Source of the DNA: CAKZNE01 sp963976435 | GTDB lineage: Bacteria > Bacteroidota > Bacteroidia > Flavobacteriales > Schleiferiaceae | Direction of reading: 5' to 3' | NCBI GenBank assembly: GCA_963976435.1 | Contig: CAXBKQ010000010.1 | Coordinates: 62,001-126,000, forward strand | DNA length: 64,000 nucleotides | Part shown: positions 59,519 to 64,000 of the stretch, piece after piece | How the letters are laid out: each line of letters opens with the position of its first letter | How positions within the stretch are numbered: the stretch's first letter is position 1 | Notes under the pieces: generated by a model | What the model was told of the DNA's origin: nothing | The model's input: the letters and a program-made list of their open reading frames with translations, nothing else | Databases searched by the model: none | Made by a program: the position numbers and the translations under genes

Positions 59519-61714
59519 ATGAAAATTAGAATAATCATTTGCCTTTTGGCACTATTTAGTATTCAGCTTCATGCTAAGGAAGGGATGTGGATTCCTTATT
59601 TATTAGCTCAATTGAACCAGGCAGAAATGCAGGAGATGGGACTGGAAATTACTGCAGAGCAAATTTACAGTGTTAATAATTCTTCTATCAAAGATGCCAT
59701 CGTGCATTTTGGTGGTGGTTGTACAGCCGAAATTATTTCTTCCAAAGGATTGCTTTTAACTAATCACCATTGTGGTTATTCCCAAATTCAAAGTCATAGT
59801 ACGGTAGAAAAAAACTACCTCAAAAATGGATTTTGGGCCATGTCATCTCAAGAAGAACTGCAGAATAAAGGTCTTACCGCGGCCATAGTAAAATATATGG
59901 AGGATGTAACCAATGAGGTTATGGAAGGCCTAAATGATGAAATGACCATTTCTGAGAGATCTCAATTTATTAATAATAATATCAGATCTATCCTAAAATC
60001 CAGGTCTATGGAAAGCCCTTATGACCTAAGTATAGTGCCTTTCTTTTATGGGAATCAGTTTATACTTATTGCCAAAGAAACTTTTAAGGATGTTCGCTTG
60101 GTTGGAGCTCCTCCTTCCTCTATAGGAAAGTTTGGTGCCGATACGGATAATTGGGTATGGCCTAGACATACAGGAGATTTTTCCATTTTTAGAATTTACG
60201 CTGGAAAGGATAATAAGCCAGCAGAATATTCAGAAGATAATGTTCCCTATAGTCCTAATTTTCATTTAAAGGTAAATACTAGTGGGGTGAAGGATGGCGA
60301 TTTTAGCATGATTTATGGCTTTCCGGGTACCACACAAGAATATTTGCCCTCCAATGAAGTGTATAATATAGCTGAGGTCTACAATCCGGCTAGGATAGAT
60401 ATAAGAGATAGGCTTCTAAAAATTTTGGATAAAAAAATGAGGAAAAGTGAAGCTTCTCGACTTCAATATGCTTCTAAATATGCTAGGATTAGTAATTCAT
60501 GGAAAAAGTGGATAGGGGAGAGAAATGGTTTAAAAGAAAGCAAGGGGATAAATAGAAAGGAGAATTTTGAAAATGAATTTTTATCGGCACTAAATTCCAA
60601 AACCGAATGGCGAAATGAATATGGGGATGTTCTGGATCAATTGAAAAAGCTTTATGACGATCGTAAACCAGCCCAGTTGGAGCGCTACCATTATATTGAA
60701 GTAGGCTATTATGGATTGGGAATTTCTAGGCATATGCTGCGCTATAGAAAGTTTATTGAAGAATCAAAGGACGAGGAGGCTGACCTTGGTACAAGCGCTG
60801 AAAAATTGATGAAAGGAATGCTGAATTTCTACGAATCTTATGATCAGGATTTGGATCTAAAGGCTATGCACGAATTATTGCCTATTTATTTGGCAGCCAT
60901 AAGTAATTCCGAACTACCTGAAGAATTGGGGAAATTAAAATCCCTTAACGAGACAGAACTTCATGAGTATATTGATGAGTTGTTTGAAGATTTAATATTT
61001 CTGGAGGATCCTAAGAAATTTGAAAAGTTGATGTCCAAAAAACCTTGGAAAGCTGCCAAGAAAATTGAAGAATCTTCGGCTTATAAATTAAGTGTTCAGA
61101 TGTATGAACATTATAAGAATGTGCTTAATCAACGAGTGGCGGAAATAAATGACAAGATTGATTTTTACCAGGGTAGATATTTAAAGGCTCTGCGTGAGGT
61201 TTTTCCAGATAAAAGATTTTATCCAGACGCCAATAGCACATTAAGGCTGGCCTATGGTAAGGTGGAGCCCTATTTTCCAAAGGATGGGGTGAAATTTGAA
61301 ACCAAAACCTATTTGAGTGGAGTGATGGCCAAATATGTTCCCGGTGATTATGAATTTGATTTACCGGCCAAATTATTGGAATTATATGAAGCTAAAGACT
61401 ATGGTATTTATGGTGAGGATGGAAAAATGCCTGTATGCTTTATCGCATCTAACCACACCACCGGAGGGAATTCTGGTTCTCCAGCATTAAACAGTAGGGG
61501 AGAGTTGGTAGGATTAAATTTTGACCGTGCTTGGGAAGGAACTATGAGTGATTTGAATTATGACATTCGCATTTGCCGAAATATTATGGTTGATGTGCGA
61601 TATGTATTATTTATTGTAGACAAATTCGCTGGAGCAGGATACCTTGTTGAAGAGATGGATTTGGTGAATAATGTTGAAGCTAAAGCCGAAGAAGTAGATA
61701 CTACTAGACCTTAA
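59519..61714 (+). CDS. S46 family dipeptidyl-peptidase, DPP11-like
   Basis: 731 aa, full length for S46 peptidases, with a signal peptide. Catalytic triad candidates are His84 (TNHHCG), Asp220 (RHTGDFSIFR) and Ser652 (GGNSGSP). The residue 18 positions after the catalytic Ser is Arg670 (GLNFDRAWEG), which aligns with Arg673 of DPP11 that selects Asp/Glu at P1; DPP7 has Gly there. So it likely removes N-terminal dipeptides with an acidic second residue in the periplasm, feeding peptide use. Single-gene unit on the plus strand. Confidence 0.9.
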   Translation: MKIRIIICLLALFSIQLHAKEGMWIPYLLAQLNQAEMQEMGLEITAEQIYSVNNSSIKDAIVHFGGGCTAEIISSKGLLLTNHHCGYSQIQSHSTVEKNYLKNGFWAMSSQEELQNKGLTAAIVKYMEDVTNEVMEGLNDEMTISERSQFINNNIRSILKSRSMESPYDLSIVPFFYGNQFILIAKETFKDVRLVGAPPSSIGKFGADTDNWVWPRHTGDFSIFRIYAGKDNKPAEYSEDNVPYSPNFHLKVNTSGVKDGDFSMIYGFPGTTQEYLPSNEVYNIAEVYNPARIDIRDRLLKILDKKMRKSEASRLQYASKYARISNSWKKWIGERNGLKESKGINRKENFENEFLSALNSKTEWRNEYGDVLDQLKKLYDDRKPAQLERYHYIEVGYYGLGISRHMLRYRKFIEESKDEEADLGTSAEKLMKGMLNFYESYDQDLDLKAMHELLPIYLAAISNSELPEELGKLKSLNETELHEYIDELFEDLIFLEDPKKFEKLMSKKPWKAAKKIEESSAYKLSVQMYEHYKNVLNQRVAEINDKIDFYQGRYLKALREVFPDKRFYPDANSTLRLAYGKVEPYFPKDGVKFETKTYLSGVMAKYVPGDYEFDLPAKLLELYEAKDYGIYGEDGKMPVCFIASNHTTGGNSGSPALNSRGELVGLNFDRAWEGTMSDLNYDIRICRNIMVDVRYVLFIVDKFAGAGYLVEEMDLVNNVEAKAEEVDTTRP

Positions 61715-61730
61715 ACCCATTATTTAGGAT

Positions 61731-62462
61731 TTAAAATTCAAGGCCTGCTATAATAAAAATAGTGGGCCTTTTTTCTAGATCTGGTTTGTTAGATTTCCAC
61801 CACTTTACTTTTTCTGTTTTTATCATTTCTTGTTCAAGACTAATATCTCTGGCAATACATAGTCGGGTGTCTGGTTGGCAATTGGCAATAATATCATCGA
61901 GCATTTTTGCATTGCGGTAAGGTGTTTCCATAAATATTTGGCTTTGCCCAGTTTTTTGACTTAATTTTTCCAAGGCTTTTAATTTTTTGGATCTATCAGA
62001 CTTTTCAATGGGCAGATAGCCATTAAAGGCAAAATTTTGACCATTCATACCGCTTGCCATCATCGCCATTAATATGGATGAAGGTCCAACCAAGGGTACC
62101 ACCCTAATATTTTTTTTATGGGCAATCTGAACCACTTCCCCACCGGGATCTGCTATTCCAGGAACTCCAGCTTCAGAGATTACACCTACATGTTCACCAT
62201 CAAGGCAGGCTTGTAAATAGGATGGAATTTCTATTGGATCGGTATATTTATTTAAGGGATAGAGGATCAATTTATCCTGGGCTTTGGATGGATGAACCTT
62301 TTTTATAAATGCCCTTGCAGATTTTTCATTTTCCACAATGAAATGCTGGGTCATATCAATCACTTTTTTAACGGCTAATGGCAGAACTTCAAGCGGGGCA
62401 ACATCACCCATTAGGGAAGGTATGAGGTATAATTTCCCCTGAGGTTTAGGCGTATCTTCCAT
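61731..62462 (-). CDS. RsmI-like tetrapyrrole-methylase-fold SAM methyltransferase
   Basis: 243 aa. The tetrapyrrole methylase fold is clear: GKLYLIPSLMGD, then GVISEAGVPGIADPGGEVVQIAHKKNIRVVPLVGPSSILMAMMASGMNG (the SAM-binding loop and P-loop of RsmI), ETPYRNAKMLDDI, and CIARDISLEQE. RsmI methylates C1402 of 16S rRNA, but this shorter version is a divergent paralogue found in Bacteroidota and its substrate is not certain. It overlaps the phosphatase gene by 17 nt, so both come from one transcript. Confidence 0.85.
   Translation of the reverse strand: MEDTPKPQGKLYLIPSLMGDVAPLEVLPLAVKKVIDMTQHFIVENEKSARAFIKKVHPSKAQDKLILYPLNKYTDPIEIPSYLQACLDGEHVGVISEAGVPGIADPGGEVVQIAHKKNIRVVPLVGPSSILMAMMASGMNGQNFAFNGYLPIEKSDRSKKLKALEKLSQKTGQSQIFMETPYRNAKMLDDIIANCQPDTRLCIARDISLEQEMIKTEKVKWWKSNKPDLEKRPTIFIIAGLEF
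61740..61774 (+). terminator. Terminator of the DPP gene, inside the methylase 3' end
   Basis: Arms AAGGCC-TG-CTAT and ATAG-TG-GGCCTT form a stem with two internal mismatches, followed by TTTT on the plus strand. It lies 26 nt after the DPP stop and within the last codons of the convergent RsmI-like gene. Confidence 0.65.
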
Positions 62463-62910
62463 CTTTAATTTTATTTAGGATTACATCAGTGGCTTCATCG
62501 AGCATTTTATATACATTCTCAAAACCCATATCACCCCCATAATATGGATCTGGTACTTCTAAATTTTTATGAGGATGGGATTCATTTAAAATCAAATCCA
62601 CCTTTGCTTTATCTTCATCCGTTCTAGCTAAGGCCAATACATTCTCTAAATTGCTTTCATCCATTACATAGATCTTATCAAAATTGTCAAAATCAGAAAC
62701 ATTAAACTGTCTTCCTCTAAGGTTGGATATATTAATTCCCTTTTTACGGGCAATTTTTATTGATCTGTGATCTGGTGCTTCATCAATATGGTAGGCTGCC
62801 GTGCCCGCACTATCTACTTCAATAGCTAAGCCTTCAACTTTAGCGGCCATTATCCCTTCAGCTAGTGGAGAGCGACAAATATTTCCTAGGCAGACCATTA
62901 GAATTTTCAT
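62446..62910 (-). CDS. Low-molecular-weight protein-tyrosine phosphatase
   Basis: 154 aa, family length. The P-loop CLGNICRS gives Cys7 (nucleophile) and Arg13 at the very start, and the general acid is Asp121 in EVPDPYYGGD. Dephosphorylates phosphotyrosine or phosphoarginine in the cytoplasm. The gene order dnaA, phosphatase, RsmI-like methylase is usual in Flavobacteriia-type genomes. Confidence 0.92.
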   Translation of the reverse strand: MKILMVCLGNICRSPLAEGIMAAKVEGLAIEVDSAGTAAYHIDEAPDHRSIKIARKKGINISNLRGRQFNVSDFDNFDKIYVMDESNLENVLALARTDEDKAKVDLILNESHPHKNLEVPDPYYGGDMGFENVYKMLDEATDVILNKIKDGRYA

Positions 62911-63125
62911 TACAATAAATTTTTATGCACTAAAAATAATAAAAGAGAATGGAGCTTTTTAGGGAATGTGCTACGACTTATCACGATGGATTTTTTAATT
63001 AGTCTGCGGCCTTTTGGCAAAATACCTATAGATTAATTTATTTTTTTAGCCCTTGGAAAATAAAATTTCACACAAACCTTATTTACTAATTTCCCGTATT
63101 GCTATATATAACCAAACATTGTCCT

Positions 63126-63743
63126 ATGTTCAAAAGAGTTTTCCTTTTCGCCTTATGTTCGGGTATGGTGCCCATTTCATGCTATTGCCCGGACATTGAT
63201 GCTTATCATGCTGAAATTCAAGAGTTTTCGGTGGACCCTAAAGTCAATTTTATGAAAACCTGGCCAGCTGTGGTTGATATTGACTCCGATACTCTTTCTT
63301 TTAGTTTAAGTGTTTCCAAAAGCGAGATAGTTGATAATAGCCTTTTGCACTCTTTTAGTTTAACCAACTCGGCCTATGCGGATGAATGTCCTAGTGATTA
63401 TATCCAAGGATGGGTGAATAAGGTAGATTCTATTCTGATAAAATCCGATACCATATTTAATGGAATTCCTGCTGGAGAAATTATCAATTCCAAATTTGTT
63501 GGATATAAATGGCGGCATTTCCCAAATGGCCATCCCGAAATTTACACCACTATTAAACCTGCGATTGACAATTTTAATAATTATGATGAATCATCGGGAT
63601 ATGCTAACTTTTGGATTCCCATTACAATATTGATGACGGACTTACCCTCTGTAAATTCGAGTCATATTTTCACCTTTAGTTTTTATTCTAAGGGGAAACT
63701 AATTAATACTGTATCAAGCCCAGAAATTAGCTTTCAACAATAA
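63126..63743 (+). CDS. Exported protein of unknown function
   Basis: 205 aa from ATG 63126 (MFKRVFLFALCSGMVPISC); an ATG at 63099 adds nine residues ahead of the signal. Cys residues just after the signal (SCYCPD) suggest a lipobox-like end, although P-I-S-C is atypical. The mature part is beta-rich with Ser/Asp repeats (DSDTLSFSLSVSKSE) and ILMTDLPSVNSSHIFTFSFYSKGKL. No family recognised with confidence. It is convergent with dnaA and shares its terminator. Confidence 0.55.
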   Translation: MFKRVFLFALCSGMVPISCYCPDIDAYHAEIQEFSVDPKVNFMKTWPAVVDIDSDTLSFSLSVSKSEIVDNSLLHSFSLTNSAYADECPSDYIQGWVNKVDSILIKSDTIFNGIPAGEIINSKFVGYKWRHFPNGHPEIYTTIKPAIDNFNNYDESSGYANFWIPITILMTDLPSVNSSHIFTFSFYSKGKLINTVSSPEISFQQ

Positions 63744-63823
63744 AGATGAGTTGTACTGTTTTGGATTATAACTGATATTATTCTTAGTAAACAATTAGGA
63801 TATTTAGCACTATTGGCTTAAAA

Positions 63824-63851
63824 AAAAGCCCTTCTATATAGAAGGGCTTTT
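63824..63851. terminator. Bidirectional rho-independent terminator
   Basis: A perfect 28-bp palindrome (AAAAGCCCTTC arm, TATATA centre, GAAGGGCTTTT arm). On the minus strand it is followed by more T residues and starts 29 nt after the dnaA stop codon; on the plus strand it lies 81 nt past the exported-protein gene. It can serve both. Confidence 0.85.
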
Positions 63852-63879
63852 AGTAGTAGTTATATCGTCGTTTGTTTGG

Positions 63880-64000
63880 TTATTGTAGAGTAAGTTTCTT
63901 GCGAATATCATCTACATAGGTTCTAAACCTTTTATCAGTATCGGCAAGATTATTCACTGTTCTGCAAGCATGTAATACCGTAGCGTGGTCTTTATTACCA
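63880..64000 (-). CDS. dnaA: Chromosomal replication initiator DnaA, C-terminal end (partial)
   Basis: The last 40 codons of a minus-strand gene that continues beyond the window. The translation (GNKDHATVLHACRTVNNL...VDDIRKKLTLQ) is the DNA-binding domain IV signature of DnaA, including the DHATVLHA helix that contacts the DnaA box. The stop TAA is at 63880-63882. The neighbour arrangement (phosphatase and RsmI-like methylase further left) supports the call. Confidence 0.92.
   Translation of the reverse strand, partial: GNKDHATVLHACRTVNNLADTDKRFRTYVDDIRKKLTLQ

Noticed and set aside
62911..64000. Replication origin next to dnaA
   Set aside because: I saw no cluster of TTATNCACA boxes in 62911-63125 or 63744-63880; a similar 9-mer inside dnaA is a single coding occurrence. 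Origins in this phylum are often away from dnaA.
1..64000. Prophage, insertion sequence, CRISPR array, tRNA or rRNA
   Set aside because: No integrase, transposase, terminal repeats, spaced repeats or RNA-gene signatures were found in any intergenic stretch.

Overview
The window looks like chromosomal DNA of a Bacteroidota bacterium, probably Flavobacteriales-like. The sequence is AT-rich and start codons have weak Shine-Dalgarno sequences but A-rich leaders. Several promoters carry a TAnnTTTG -7 box. There are many short lipoproteins, a TonB-dependent receptor with an N-terminal carboxypeptidase-like domain, an S46 dipeptidyl-peptidase, and the order dnaA / low-molecular-weight phosphatase / RsmI-like methylase at the right edge. 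I see no phage, IS element, CRISPR array, rRNA or tRNA. Most genes lie on the minus strand.

Layout. 0.3-10.9 kb: a metallo-beta-lactamase-fold protein, a TPR protein, a YceI protein and a methyltransferase, then Crp/Fnr-SRPBCC-VOC-cupin, a large unknown secreted protein, an Ntn-type amide hydrolase, an acetyltransferase and small unknowns. 11.2-15.5 kb (plus strand): an exosortase (XrtN type, with an EpsI-like C-terminal domain) followed after 1 nt by its likely only substrate, a VIT-domain membrane protein ending in a PEP sorting signal. 15.5-18.2 kb: an M48 peptidase with a companion membrane gene broken by one in-frame TAA. 18.3-25.0 kb: small enzymes, Crp/Fnr, VF530, a class C serine hydrolase and envelope proteins. 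25.2 kb: a membrane-anchored winged-helix regulator. 26-35.6 kb: small enzymes, carbonic anhydrase, a DEAD-box helicase, a fatty-acid-hydroxylase/DUF2147 fusion and another Crp/Fnr. 35.7-38 kb: a CPBP protease, a VOC protein, a MarR regulator with four C-terminal cysteines and a small CPVC thioredoxin-like protein; the last two share a palindromic operator.

38-49.8 kb: lipoproteins, an operon of a CrtA-like monooxygenase, an unknown protein, a YHYH protein, an ABM protein and a DinB protein, then an alpha/beta hydrolase and a run with a fourth Crp/Fnr, small membrane proteins and a quinone-reductase-like flavoprotein. 50-53.8 kb: a TonB receptor and a beta-propeller phytase (organic phosphate use). 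54.3-58.5 kb: pirin, then divergent katG and oxyR (peroxide defence). 59-64 kb: TfoX, a DPP11-like peptidase, the RsmI-like methylase, the phosphatase and the 3' end of dnaA.

The most promising loci are the self-contained exosortase/VIT pair, the Cys-MarR/thioredoxin operator circuit, the CrtA-like operon, and the freshly broken M48 companion gene. All functions are read from motifs by eye; no similarity search was run.
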